Positions 1-8,686 of a stretch of DNA of 64,000 nt are shown here, one piece after another. How positions within the stretch are numbered: position 1 is the first letter of the stretch; each line of letters opens with the position of its first letter. The translations under genes and the position numbers were made by a program. Location: the NCBI GenBank assembly GCA_947486785.1, contig CANKUU010000004.1:62001-126000 (forward strand). Reading direction: 5' to 3'. Below the pieces are notes generated by a model. That model was not told the origin of the DNA and did no database searches. It saw nothing but the letters and a program-made list of their open reading frames with translations. This stretch comes from an uncultured Flavobacteriaceae bacterium. GTDB taxonomy: Bacteria > Bacteroidota > Bacteroidia > Flavobacteriales > Flavobacteriaceae.

Positions 1-593
1 AAAACAATTTCTTTAATTCCCGTTTCAGAAATCTCCTTTGCATTTTTTAACACATTTTGAAGCGTATCACTTCTAGAAATACCACGAGCTAAAGGAATGG
101 TACAATACGTACATTTATAATCACAACCGTCTTGTACTTTTAAAAAAGCACGAGTTCGGTCACCAATAGCATAACTACCCTCATAAAAATTGGCATCTTC
201 AATTTCACAAGAATGAATTTCACCAAATTCATTCTTACTTAAATCATTAAGATAATCTGTAATTTTAAACTTTTCTGTAGCTCCTAAAACCAAGTCTACT
301 CCATCTACTTCAGCTAATTGTTCTGGTTTTAGCTGTGCATAGCAGCCAATTGCTGCTATAAAAGCCCGTGGGTTAACCTTTTGGGCTTGCCTCACAATTG
401 TTTTAAAGCGCTTATCAGCATTTTCGGTAACAGAACAAGTATTAATAACATACATATCTGCATGTTCTGAAAAATCTACACGTTTAAAGCCCTCCTCTTC
501 AAAACCTCTAGCAATTGTAGAAGTTTCAGAAAAGTTAAGCTTACAACCTAAGGTATAAAAAGCAACTCTTTTTTTTGGGGTACTTACAATCAT
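1..593 (-). CDS. mtaB: tRNA t6A37 methylthiotransferase MtaB (C-terminus cut off by window start)
   Basis: Radical-SAM enzyme that adds a methylthio group to N6-threonylcarbamoyladenosine at position 37 of tRNA. Reading from the ATG at 593, the protein begins MIVSTPKKRVAFYTLGCKLN, the UPF0004 N-terminal domain with its first cluster cysteine, followed by CSVTEN and GCYAQ, which carry the other two. The radical-SAM motif CDYKCTYCTIP (CxxxCxxC) lies near residue 160. The TLGCKLN form and the overall spacing fit MtaB better than MiaB or RimO. The frame stays open to base 1, so roughly the last half, including the TRAM domain, is outside the window. It sits 21 bp downstream of the GlmU-family gene on the same strand and is probably cotranscribed with it. 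Confidence 0.9.
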   Translation of the reverse strand, partial: MIVSTPKKRVAFYTLGCKLNFSETSTIARGFEEEGFKRVDFSEHADMYVINTCSVTENADKRFKTIVRQAQKVNPRAFIAAIGCYAQLKPEQLAEVDGVDLVLGATEKFKITDYLNDLSKNEFGEIHSCEIEDANFYEGSYAIGDRTRAFLKVQDGCDYKCTYCTIPLARGISRSDTLQNVLKNAKEISETGIKEIV

Positions 594-614
594 ATTATTT
601 AACAACTCAAGAAA

Positions 615-1790
615 TTAATAATTTCTCCATTTTTTAGTAAGCTCAAAAACATGCTCTAAAATTCGAGCCTCTGTCGCATCAAATTCCACGCCTCTTCTTG
701 CCATCATAACCTTTGCCGCCTCAAAGGCTTTTTTAGGTAAATAACTAGAAAAACCAGTTGCACCACCCCAGCTAAAACTTGGTACAAAATTGCGGGGAAA
801 ACCTGGTACGTAAATATTACAGTTAACCCCAATTACCGTACCTGTGTTAAACATAGTGTTTATAGCTGTCTTACTGTGGTCACCCATCATTAGTCCACAA
901 AACTGCAAGCCAGTTTGATCAAATCCTTCGGTAGCATAGTTCCAAATACGCACTTTTGCGTAATTATTTTTAAGGTTAGAATTGTTGGAGTCAGCCCCTA
1001 TGTTGCACCACTCGCCCAATACCGAATTTCCTAAATATCCTTCATGTCCTTTGCTAGAATATCCAAAAAGAACAGCATTACTTACTTCTCCGCACACTTT
1101 AGAAAATGGGCCAACTGTTGTAGGGCCATACATTTTACCCCCCATTTTTACTGTTGCACTTTCGCACAAAGCAAAAGCACCACGTATCATAGCACCTTCC
1201 CATACTTGGGCATTTTTACCAATATAAATTGGCCCATCGGTGGCATTCAATATACTAAATTCTACACTAGCCCCTTCTTCCAAGAAAATATTATCCTCTT
1301 TAATTAAACGATTAGTATTAGAAATAGGCTGGCTTTTACGACCAGCTGTAATAAAATCAAAATCGGCCTGAAGAGCTTCACCGTTTTTAGAGAAAATATC
1401 CCAAGTATTTTCAATTTGAAATACATCACCATCGAACTCAATGTGCTTAAACGATGACAGTTCTATTTTCTCTTGAGCATCTTTCGTAAAAAAGGCAATT
1501 ACATGTTCTTCATGAAAAATAGCTTCATTTTCCTTAAGATTTTCTATAAGCGAAACAAGTGCTTTATTTGGTAAGAAAGAAGCATTTATTAAAACGTTTT
1601 CTTCTAGTTCTACCATCGGGTATTTTTCAGTAAGATATTCTTCTGTTATACTAGAAGTAGTATTTCCAAGATATTTTTCCCATTTTTCTCGAATAGTAAG
1701 AATTCCAATTCTAATATCTGCAACAGGCCTCGTATAGGTAAATGGCAAAAGCGCATCTCTAGCGGGTCCATCAAAAAGTATATAGTTCAT
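615..1790 (-). CDS. GlmU-family putative sugar-1-phosphate nucleotidyltransferase/acyltransferase
   Basis: This 391-residue protein matches the Bacteroidota GlmU family. The N-terminus (MNYILFDGPARDALLPFTYT) is a divergent nucleotidyltransferase-like domain without the clear GlmU pyrophosphorylase signature. From about residue 190 the sequence has hexapeptide-type repeats rich in small residues and regularly spaced Ile/Val, such as GPIYIGKNAQVWEGAMIRG and CNIGADSNNSNLK, as in a left-handed beta-helix acyltransferase. The family is assumed to act in nucleotide-sugar or cell-envelope metabolism, but the substrate is not known. The ATG at 1790 lies only 33 bp past the rpmE2 terminator, so its promoter either overlaps that terminator or it depends on read-through. 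Confidence 0.75.
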   Translation of the reverse strand: MNYILFDGPARDALLPFTYTRPVADIRIGILTIREKWEKYLGNTTSSITEEYLTEKYPMVELEENVLINASFLPNKALVSLIENLKENEAIFHEEHVIAFFTKDAQEKIELSSFKHIEFDGDVFQIENTWDIFSKNGEALQADFDFITAGRKSQPISNTNRLIKEDNIFLEEGASVEFSILNATDGPIYIGKNAQVWEGAMIRGAFALCESATVKMGGKMYGPTTVGPFSKVCGEVSNAVLFGYSSKGHEGYLGNSVLGEWCNIGADSNNSNLKNNYAKVRIWNYATEGFDQTGLQFCGLMMGDHSKTAINTMFNTGTVIGVNCNIYVPGFPRNFVPSFSWGGATGFSSYLPKKAFEAAKVMMARRGVEFDATEARILEHVFELTKKWRNY

Positions 1791-1823
1791 TAATTGATAT
1801 ATTTAAAACAAAAGTAACAAAAA

Positions 1824-1852
1824 ACGCCTCTGATACTAGGTATCAGAGGCGT
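1824..1852 (-). terminator. Rho-independent terminator after rpmE2
   Basis: Perfect 13-bp inverted repeat, ACGCCTCTGATAC and its complement, with a 3-nt loop. On the minus strand the stem is followed by six T residues (plus-strand A run 1819-1824). It lies 40 bp after the rpmE2 stop codon and before the GlmU-family gene. Confidence 0.85.
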
Positions 1853-1892
1853 AAGGTAAATATTATCTTTAATTGAAGACTTTCTCCGCCTT

Positions 1893-2186
1893 TTAAGACT
1901 TATCTTCTTTAGAATCTTGAGCTGCAACTGGTTTCTTCTTCTTAAATTTATCGTATTTACTTTTAAATTTATCAATTCTACCAGCGGTATCCAAAAATTT
2001 GGCTTTACCTGTATAAAAAGGATGCGAAGTTCTAGAAATTTCTAATTTTACTAACGGATACTCTACGCCATCAACCTCAAGGGTTTCTTTAGTATCTGCA
2101 GTAGATTTTGTTAAAAACACTTCTTCGTTAGACATGTCTTTAAAAGCTACTAATCTATAATTTTCTGGGTGTATGTCTTTTTTCAT
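1893..2186 (-). CDS. rpmE2: 50S ribosomal protein L31 type B
   Basis: Component of the large ribosomal subunit. The protein starts [11 protein letters not shown], typical of L31. It has no cysteine at all, so it is the zinc-independent type B (C-minus) form. I place the start at the ATG at 2186 rather than at an in-frame ATG 30 bp upstream, because the family begins with M-K-x-D/G-I-H-P and the upstream ten residues match nothing in it. The C-terminus carries an extra basic then acidic tail ([16 protein letters not shown]), a length extension seen in Bacteroidota. It has its own promoter and terminator and appears monocistronic. Confidence 0.95.
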   Translation of the reverse strand: MKKDIHPENYRLVAFKDMSNEEVFLTKSTADTKETLEVDGVEYPLVKLEISRTSHPFYTGKAKFLDTAGRIDKFKSKYDKFKKKKPVAAQDSKEDKS

Positions 2187-2237
2187 TCTTTTAAAAATTT
2201 TACGCACCCATTCCAACAGGCACTCATTTTAAGCCTG

Positions 2238-2267
2238 CAAATTTAATTGTTTTTATTTAATTATCAA
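2238..2267 (-). promoter_or_regulatory. Bacteroidota-type promoter of rpmE2
   Basis: On the minus strand there is a TTG (-33 element, plus positions 2265-2267), a 19-nt spacer and TAAATTTG (-7 element, 2238-2245), matching the TTG / TAnnTTTG consensus with normal spacing. The predicted leader is about 45 nt and contains a small hairpin (CAGGC / GCCTG, roughly 2214-2236). Confidence 0.6.
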
Positions 2268-2354
2268 TTGATAATACTAAAAAAAATAAAAAAGATTTAT
2301 ACAAACCTACTTCAAAAATTGTTTCTTTGAATTTTATTAATTTAACCCTTAATA

Positions 2355-2864
2355 ATGACCCAAAAACACGCATTTCTTATAAAAACGCTAATTGTGCCAA
2401 CGGCTATTGCTGCTGGTTTCGTTAGAATAACCATCGATTTAGTTGCCAAATTAGCATCATCGGGAGCAGCAATTTATTATTCAACATTTTTTTTAGCTTT
2501 TATTCTTGAAATTTTTCTAATTGTTTACCTTATCAAAGAATATAAACGAAGAAATAAAAATTATTTACAGCTAAAAGATGGTCTCAAAATCGCTGTGGCT
2601 ACTATGGTTATAATTGGATTGCTTTATGCGGTATATTCTTTTGCTTACAATAATTATGTTGACCCAAGTTTTCAAACAAATACCGCTATTGCTTGGGGAG
2701 AACTTTTTGGTCGCGGGGATGAAGTTCGACAAGAAATAGCTAAAAACGAGTCGCAAAACTCTCCTTTCGGAATTTTTTATGTGATGGTTCAGTTTAGCTT
2801 TTTAGGCCTTATTATAGGCATGATAGCATCAAGTGTATTTAAAACTAAAGAAAACCTCAACTAA
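2355..2864 (+). CDS. DUF4199 domain membrane protein
   Basis: This 169-residue inner-membrane protein has four predicted hydrophobic helices (about residues 8-28, 40-60, 76-98 and 143-165), with a soluble stretch between helices 3 and 4. The pattern, with a short polar N-terminus and a linker like DGLKIAVATMVIIGLLYAVY, fits the Bacteroidota family DUF4199. No enzymatic motif is visible and the function is unknown. It is 34 bp upstream of a GT2 glycosyltransferase on the same strand. This DUF4199-GT2 pair suggests an envelope-related role, which is inference only. Confidence 0.75.
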   Translation: MTQKHAFLIKTLIVPTAIAAGFVRITIDLVAKLASSGAAIYYSTFFLAFILEIFLIVYLIKEYKRRNKNYLQLKDGLKIAVATMVIIGLLYAVYSFAYNNYVDPSFQTNTAIAWGELFGRGDEVRQEIAKNESQNSPFGIFYVMVQFSFLGLIIGMIASSVFKTKENLN

Positions 2865-2898
2865 TTTGTATTATTGCATCTACAACCTTTAGAGCAAA

Positions 2899-3849
2899 AT
2901 GAATTTATCTATTGTAATTCCATTATTAAACGAAGAAGATTCTCTTAAAGAACTTCATGATTGGATTGTTTCGGTTATGAATGCGAATGAATATTCATAT
3001 GAAATTTTATTTATTGATGATGGAAGTACTGATTCTTCTTGGAATGTAATCACCAAACTCTCTCAAGAAAGTACTGCCGTAAAGGGTATTCGATTTTTAA
3101 GAAATTTTGGAAAATCACAAGCGCTCCACGCTGGATTTAAAGCGGCTAAAGGCGATGTTGTTATTACTATGGATGCAGATTTGCAAGATAACCCGAATGA
3201 AATACCAGAGTTATATCGCATGATTACAGAAGACAACTATGATCTTGTTTCTGGTTGGAAGAAAAAAAGATACGATTCTGTGCTTCTCAAAAATATGCCC
3301 TCAAAACTTTTTAACTGGGCCGCTAGAAAAACCTCGGGTGTTCAATTAAATGATTTTAATTGTGGATTAAAAGCCTTCAACAAAAATGTAATTAAAAACA
3401 TTGTAGTTTCTGGAGAAATGCACCGGTATATACCCGTTTTAGCAAAAAATGCAGGTTTTTCTCAAATCGGCGAAAAAATAGTTCAGCATCAAGCTCGAAA
3501 GTACGGAAAAACAAAGTTTGGTATAGATCGGTTTATAAATGGTTTTTTAGATTTAATTACCATTTGGTTTGTTTCTAAATTTGGTAAGCGACCCATGCAC
3601 TTATTTGGGGCACTTGGAGTGCTCATGTTCATGATTGGTTTCGGCTTTGCGCTTTACTTAGGCCTTGATAAATTATTTCTAAATCCAATGGGTAGATTAA
3701 TCACTTCAAGACCTCAGTTCTTTATTGCCTTATCTGCTATGATCATTGGCTCACAATTATTTTTAGCAGGTTTTTTAGGAGAAATGATTACGCGATCAAA
3801 AAAAAATGAAACAAGGTATTCTGTTTCTGACAAAATCAATTTACAGTAA
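2899..3849 (+). CDS. Family 2 glycosyltransferase (DPM1/GtrB-like)
   Basis: A 316-residue membrane-anchored GT-A glycosyltransferase. The N-terminal domain has LSIVIPLLNEEDSL, the nucleotide-binding FIDDGSTDSSW (residues 39-49) and the metal-binding DAD in ITMDADLQDNP (92-94). Two C-terminal transmembrane helices (about 233-255 and 274-296) match the polyprenyl-phosphate sugar transferases related to dolichol-phosphate mannose synthase and GtrB. It probably moves a sugar from a nucleotide donor to undecaprenyl phosphate at the cytoplasmic face. The donor cannot be told from sequence. The phospho-sugar mutase gene follows directly, consistent with supply of sugar-1-phosphate. Confidence 0.85.
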   Translation: MNLSIVIPLLNEEDSLKELHDWIVSVMNANEYSYEILFIDDGSTDSSWNVITKLSQESTAVKGIRFLRNFGKSQALHAGFKAAKGDVVITMDADLQDNPNEIPELYRMITEDNYDLVSGWKKKRYDSVLLKNMPSKLFNWAARKTSGVQLNDFNCGLKAFNKNVIKNIVVSGEMHRYIPVLAKNAGFSQIGEKIVQHQARKYGKTKFGIDRFINGFLDLITIWFVSKFGKRPMHLFGALGVLMFMIGFGFALYLGLDKLFLNPMGRLITSRPQFFIALSAMIIGSQLFLAGFLGEMITRSKKNETRYSVSDKINLQ

Positions 3850-3903
3850 AACTACAAAGCAAAATTCTTTGTAATTTTGAGCTTTGAAATAAGATATATT
3901 AAT

Positions 3904-5613
3904 ATGGATAAAATTCTAAAAACTGCAGAAAGTTGGCTAAGCGATTTTTTTGATGCAGCTACTAAAAAAGAAGTACAACACCTTATTGACACGGACAAAG
4001 AGGAGTTAAAAGACCGTTTCTACAAACAAATGGAATTTGGCACAGGTGGAATGCGCGGAATGATGGGGGCAGGAACTAATAGAATTAATAAATATACCTT
4101 AGGAAAAAGCACACAAGGACTAAGTAATTACCTTAAAAAATCTTATGCTGGCGAGGACCTAAAAGTTGTTATAGCTTATGATTGTCGCCACAATAGTGAC
4201 ACCCTAGCTAGAACGGTTGCCGAAGTATTTTCAGCAAACGGAATAAAAGTATATCTCTTTTCAGAACTAAGAACTACACCAGAGCTCTCATTCGCGGTAC
4301 GTCATTTAAAATGCCATGCCGGTATAGTCTTAACAGCTTCTCATAACCCACCTGAATATAATGGCTACAAAGTATATTGGACTGATGGGTGCCAAATTGT
4401 ACCGCCACAAGACGGAGAAATTATTGCTGAAATAAACTCGCTTTCTTTTGAAGACATTCAATTTTCTGCGAATAACAGTTTAATAGAATTAATTGATAAA
4501 GAAGTAGATGATGCTTTTATAAAGGCATCAGTTGCAAAAGGCAGTTTTAACGCAGCAGGAAAAGATGACTTTAAGATAGTTTTTACCTCCTTACATGGCA
4601 CCTCAATTACCGCTATTCCAGAGGTTTTAAAACAAGCAGGATATAATAATGTTACTATAATTGAAGAGCAGGCCAAACCAGATGGTGCTTTCCCAACCGT
4701 AAAATCACCAAATCCTGAAGAACCTGAAGCGCTTTCTATGGCTGTAGCAAAAGCCGAAAAAATTGGAGCAGATATGGTAGTTGGTACCGATCCTGATAGT
4801 GACCGACTTGGTATTGCCGTTCGAAACTTAGAAGGAAAGATGGAAATCGTAAATGGAAATCAAGCCATGGTTTTGATGACAAAATTTCTTCTAGAAAAGC
4901 GAAAAGAAAAAGGTTTTAAGGGAAATGAATTTATTGCAACAACAATAGTTTCTACTCCAATGATGGAAGCAATGGCAAAGGCTTATGGAGTTGAATTTAA
5001 AACCGCACTAACAGGCTTTAAATGGATTGGAAAAATGATAAAAGATTACCCTGAATCATTATTTTTGGGTGGTGGTGAAGAAAGTTTTGGTTACATGGTT
5101 GGTGACTTTGTAAGAGATAAAGATGCCGTTACCTCTACCCTATTGGCTTGCGAAATTGCAAGTCAAGCTAAAGCTAATGGAAGTTCTTTTTATAAAGAGT
5201 TAATTGATTGTTACGTTGCGTACGGATTTTATAAAGAACATTTAGTAGCACTTACCAAAAAAGGTATTAGTGGAGCGGAAGAAATTAAACAATTGTTAAT
5301 TGATTTTAAAGAAAACCCAGTTAATACAGTAGCTGGATCTAAAGTAAAATGGATTGAAGATTATAACACCTCAATAGCTAAAAATGTACTTACTAATGAA
5401 GAAAAAGTAATTCATTTACCAAAATCTAACGTTTTAATATATGAAACCGAAGATGGCACAAGGGTTGCAGCCAGACCAAGTGGAACTGAGCCTAAGGTGA
5501 AATTTTATATAAGCACAAACACAAAATTACCTTCTGCTGAAGATTATAACCGCGTTAACTCATTATTAGATGCTAAAATTAAAACCATTTTAGCCGAACT
5601 CAAACTGAGTTAA
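3904..5613 (+). CDS. Phospho-sugar mutase (phosphoglucomutase/phosphomannomutase family)
   Basis: Interconverts sugar-6-phosphate and sugar-1-phosphate through a phosphoserine. All four signature loops are present in order: catalytic TASHNPPEYNGYKVYW, metal-binding GTDPDSDRLGIAV, sugar-recognition GGGEESFGYMVGDFVRDKDA and phosphate-binding RPSGTEPKVKFY. The length (569 residues) fits the long PgcA-type glucose enzyme. I use the ATG at 3904 (MDKILKTAESW). A TTG 27 bp upstream is in frame but adds residues not expected for the family. The stop overlaps the start of the ABC exporter by 1 bp (TAATG), implying translational coupling. Confidence 0.92.
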   Translation: MDKILKTAESWLSDFFDAATKKEVQHLIDTDKEELKDRFYKQMEFGTGGMRGMMGAGTNRINKYTLGKSTQGLSNYLKKSYAGEDLKVVIAYDCRHNSDTLARTVAEVFSANGIKVYLFSELRTTPELSFAVRHLKCHAGIVLTASHNPPEYNGYKVYWTDGCQIVPPQDGEIIAEINSLSFEDIQFSANNSLIELIDKEVDDAFIKASVAKGSFNAAGKDDFKIVFTSLHGTSITAIPEVLKQAGYNNVTIIEEQAKPDGAFPTVKSPNPEEPEALSMAVAKAEKIGADMVVGTDPDSDRLGIAVRNLEGKMEIVNGNQAMVLMTKFLLEKRKEKGFKGNEFIATTIVSTPMMEAMAKAYGVEFKTALTGFKWIGKMIKDYPESLFLGGGEESFGYMVGDFVRDKDAVTSTLLACEIASQAKANGSSFYKELIDCYVAYGFYKEHLVALTKKGISGAEEIKQLLIDFKENPVNTVAGSKVKWIEDYNTSIAKNVLTNEEKVIHLPKSNVLIYETEDGTRVAARPSGTEPKVKFYISTNTKLPSAEDYNRVNSLLDAKIKTILAELKLS

Positions 5614-7442
5614 TGGAATATTTTAAAAAAATTCTTCGGTTTGCAAAACCATATAGTAGATATGGCTATTTAAATATTTTCTTCAATATTTTATACGCCC
5701 TATTTAGTGCTTTGTCTTTTGCTGCTCTTATACCAATGTTAAATGTTTTATTTAACAAAGAAGAGCCAATTAACGAATTACCTGTTTATACTGGTTTTAA
5801 AAATTTAAAAGAATATGCATTAGATTATTTAGGGTATCACCTAACCCAATACGCTGATGGGGATAAAATGAAAGGATTAGTTTTTGTGATAAGCTTAGTC
5901 TTAGTTCTTTTTTTATTGAAAAATCTTTTTAATTATCTCGCTATGTATAACATAACATTTTTAAGAAATGGTGTTTTAAAAGATATGCGTAACAAGATGT
6001 ATGAAAAGATTATTGAGTTACCAATCGCCTTTTACTCGGAAAAAAGAAAGGGTGATGTTATTGCCCGAATCACCTCTGATGTTTTAGAAATTCAGCACTC
6101 TTTTCTGTCTGTATTAGAACTTATTGTACGAGAACCTCTTACCATATTGTTTACTTTATTGATTATGTTTGGTATTAGTGCTAAATTAACACTCTTTGTA
6201 TTTATTTTTATTCCAATTGCTGGGGGTATTATTTCATGGATTGGAAAATCTTTAAAAAGACAATCAGATGATGTTCAAAAAGAGCAAGGGCATTTTTTAT
6301 CTATTGTAGAAGAAACTTTAGGGGGGCTCCGTGTTATAAAATCTTTTAATTCTGAATCAAAGTTTTATGAAATTTTTTCAGATTCTACAAGACGTTTTTT
6401 TGATTTTAGTAATAAGCTATTAAATCGTCAGAATCTAGCATCACCAACTGGTGAATTCTTAGGTATATTGGTTATAGGAGTACTCCTATGGTTTGGCGGA
6501 AAAATGGTTTTAGTAGATAAACCACAAACGCTAGATGCAGCTTCTTTTATTGCTTACATGGGTTTGGCGTATAATATTTTAACTCCTGCAAAATCTATCA
6601 GTAAAGCCTCCTATGGTGTTAAAAAAGGAAATGCCGCAGCGGAACGCGTCTTAGAAATATTAGAAACTAAAAATCCAATAGAAGAAAAAGCAAAGGCCAT
6701 TAATAAATCTTCTTTTGAAGAAGGAATCACCTTAGAAAACATTTCATTTAAATATGACCAAGACTATGTTTTAAAGTCATTTAATTTAAAAGTTCCTAAA
6801 GGTCATTGCGTAGCTCTTGTGGGGCAATCTGGTAGCGGAAAAAGTACCATAGCCAATTTAGCAACTCGTTTTTATGATGTAAATAAGGGTACAATAAAAA
6901 TCGATGGAATCGATATCAAAGATCTCACGAAACAATCGCTTCGAAATTTGATGGGTTTAGTTACTCAAGATTCGATACTTTTTAATGATTCGGTTAAGAA
7001 AAATATTGGATTAGGAAAAGAAAATGCTAGTGACGAAGAAATAATAGCAGCTGCCAAAATTGCTAATGCTCACGAATTCATAAGCGAATTACCTGATGGC
7101 TATGAAACCAATATCGGAGATAGCGGCAACAAATTAAGTGGAGGTCAAAAACAGCGCTTGTCTATTGCCAGAGCAGTTTTAAAAAACCCACCAATAATGA
7201 TTTTAGACGAAGCAACCTCTGCCCTAGATACAGAAAGTGAGCGTTTGGTACAAGATGCATTAGAAAAAATGATGCGAAATCGTACTTCTATTGTTATCGC
7301 ACATCGCTTATCTACCATACAAACAGCAAACACTATTGTTGTATTGCAAAAAGGAGAAATTGTAGAACAAGGCTCGCATGAGCAATTACTAGCAAAAAAT
7401 GGTACCTACAAAAAGCTTGTTGAAATGCAGTCTTTAGTATAA
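5613..7442 (+). CDS. ABC transporter, fused permease/ATPase (MsbA-like)
   Basis: Half-transporter of 609 residues that works as a homodimer in the inner membrane. The N-terminal part has six hydrophobic segments between about residues 18 and 340. The ATPase domain has Walker A GQSGSGKST (about 404-412), signature LSGGQKQR (about 506), Walker B IMILDEATSALD (about 527) and the H-loop AHRLST. This architecture matches MsbA-type lipid A or lipid-linked exporters, but multidrug exporters look alike and the substrate is not readable. It overlaps the mutase gene by 1 bp and follows a GT2 gene, which favours an envelope glycolipid substrate. Confidence 0.88.
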   Translation: MEYFKKILRFAKPYSRYGYLNIFFNILYALFSALSFAALIPMLNVLFNKEEPINELPVYTGFKNLKEYALDYLGYHLTQYADGDKMKGLVFVISLVLVLFLLKNLFNYLAMYNITFLRNGVLKDMRNKMYEKIIELPIAFYSEKRKGDVIARITSDVLEIQHSFLSVLELIVREPLTILFTLLIMFGISAKLTLFVFIFIPIAGGIISWIGKSLKRQSDDVQKEQGHFLSIVEETLGGLRVIKSFNSESKFYEIFSDSTRRFFDFSNKLLNRQNLASPTGEFLGILVIGVLLWFGGKMVLVDKPQTLDAASFIAYMGLAYNILTPAKSISKASYGVKKGNAAAERVLEILETKNPIEEKAKAINKSSFEEGITLENISFKYDQDYVLKSFNLKVPKGHCVALVGQSGSGKSTIANLATRFYDVNKGTIKIDGIDIKDLTKQSLRNLMGLVTQDSILFNDSVKKNIGLGKENASDEEIIAAAKIANAHEFISELPDGYETNIGDSGNKLSGGQKQRLSIARAVLKNPPIMILDEATSALDTESERLVQDALEKMMRNRTSIVIAHRLSTIQTANTIVVLQKGEIVEQGSHEQLLAKNGTYKKLVEMQSLV

Positions 7443-7500
7443 TTTTTTTTAAAAATTAAAACACTACTTGTAGTATAACACATAAAATTAGCGAAAACGC

Positions 7501-7562
7501 TAGAATGGTGTGATTAAGATATTTTTATTTTAAAAAAACAATGTTTCAATTAAACCATTCTA
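7501..7562. repeat. 9-bp inverted repeat upstream of ECF sigma gene
   Basis: TAGAATGGT at 7501-7509 is repeated in inverted orientation as ACCATTCTA at 7554-7562, with a 44-nt AT-rich spacer. It lies 38 bp before the sigma factor start. It could be a regulatory site or a weak RNA hairpin. A smaller hairpin (TAGCG-AAAA-CGCTA) directly precedes it. No T run follows, so a terminator is unlikely. Confidence 0.35.
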
Positions 7563-7600
7563 ACGGTTAGGAGTCCTACTTAAAATTTCAATAGCCAAAT

Positions 7601-8143
7601 TTGATAACTGAAATTGATTTAGTAGCGCAATTAAAAGATTCAAAAAGTCAATCATTGGCTTTTGAAGTCTTGGTAAACACCTATAAACAAAAACTATATT
7701 GGCATATTCGTAGAATTGTGCTTAATCATGATGATGCCGATGATGCATTACAAAATACCTTTATAAAAGTTTATAAAAATATAGACGGGTTTAAAGGTGA
7801 TAGTAAATTATATTCTTGGTTGTACCGCATAGCCACAAACGAAGCCTTAACCCTTTTAAAACAGAAATCGAAAAAACAAGGAATAAGTAATATTGAGCTA
7901 AAAAACCAAATTATAGAAAATTTACAATCAGATGTATATTTTGAAGGTAATGAGATTCAATTAAAACTACAAAAAGCAATTGCACTGCTGCCAGAAAAGC
8001 AACAATTAGTTTTTAATATGAAATATTTTGATGACTTAAAATATACCGAAATTTCAGAAATAGTAGAAACCTCGGTTGGAGCACTCAAAGCTTCATATCA
8101 CCTCGCCGTTAAAAAGATCGAGGCCTATTTAAAAGAAAACTAA
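7601..8143 (+). CDS. ECF-type RNA polymerase sigma-70 factor
   Basis: A 180-residue extracytoplasmic-function sigma factor. Region 2 carries the typical DDADDALQNTFIKVYKNI and SKLYSWLYRIATNEAL. Region 4, about residues 125-178, includes LPEKQQLVFNMKYFDDL and the helix-turn-helix YTEISEIVETSVGALKAS. The only usable start is a TTG at 7601, as the next in-frame Met is deep inside the protein. The next two genes encode a one-helix membrane protein and an exported helical protein, so this is a three-gene sigma/anti-sigma/sensor-like module. The target promoters are unknown. Confidence 0.9.
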   Translation: MITEIDLVAQLKDSKSQSLAFEVLVNTYKQKLYWHIRRIVLNHDDADDALQNTFIKVYKNIDGFKGDSKLYSWLYRIATNEALTLLKQKSKKQGISNIELKNQIIENLQSDVYFEGNEIQLKLQKAIALLPEKQQLVFNMKYFDDLKYTEISEIVETSVGALKASYHLAVKKIEAYLKEN

Positions 8144-8176
8144 ACCTTTTAAGCTAATCTAAGTCTAATTATAGCA

Positions 8177-8686
8177 ATGAAAGAGCAAAGCAAATACAAA
8201 CCGTTTAAAATACCCGAAAATTACTTCGATAATTTTAATGATAAGCTACAAAATAGATTAAATGCCAAGAAGTCAATTTTACCAAAAAATAATGGCTTTA
8301 TAGTGCCTAAAAACTATTTTGAAACGATTGATAGTCGTTCATTAGAGGCACCTAAAACCAGAATAGTAAAATTACGTTTTTACAAAGCATATTACTTTGC
8401 TGCTGCTTCTGTTGCAGCTATATTTTTAATATTCTTTATGATAAAAACAAGAAATACATCTAAAGTCACATGGAATAATTTAACACATAATGATATTTAC
8501 ATCTATTTTGAAAACAATGAAATAAACCTTAGCACCTACGAAATAGTAGAGGTACTTCCTATAGACGAACTACATATGACCGATATTTTAGATGACCCAC
8601 TTGATGCCGTAAAAGTTGGGAACTATTTAAATGAAAACTTAACTGATTTTGAAATACTTAATCTTGAAGATTATGAAAAAAATTAA
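8177..8686 (+). CDS. Probable anti-sigma factor, single-pass membrane protein
   Basis: A 169-residue protein with one transmembrane helix (about residues 72-93, YYFAAASVAAIFLIFFMI). The cytoplasmic N-terminal part has two copies of a P-x-N-Y-F motif (KIPENYFDNF and IVPKNYFETI), which often appears in small proteins next to ECF sigma genes in Bacteroidota. The C-terminal 75 residues are acidic and would be periplasmic. No zinc-binding anti-sigma motif is present. The anti-sigma role is inferred from position (34 bp after the sigma gene) and topology. The 3' end overlaps the next gene by 14 bp. Confidence 0.65.
   Translation: MKEQSKYKPFKIPENYFDNFNDKLQNRLNAKKSILPKNNGFIVPKNYFETIDSRSLEAPKTRIVKLRFYKAYYFAAASVAAIFLIFFMIKTRNTSKVTWNNLTHNDIYIYFENNEINLSTYEIVEVLPIDELHMTDILDDPLDAVKVGNYLNENLTDFEILNLEDYEKN

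Noticed and set aside
982-1307. Overlapping plus-strand ORFs of 81 and 87 residues
   Set aside because: They lie antisense inside the GlmU-family gene, have no recognisable domain and no promoter.
3877-3903. TTG start extending the phospho-sugar mutase by 9 residues
   Set aside because: The ATG at 3904 gives the expected family N-terminus, and the extra residues look like translated leader.
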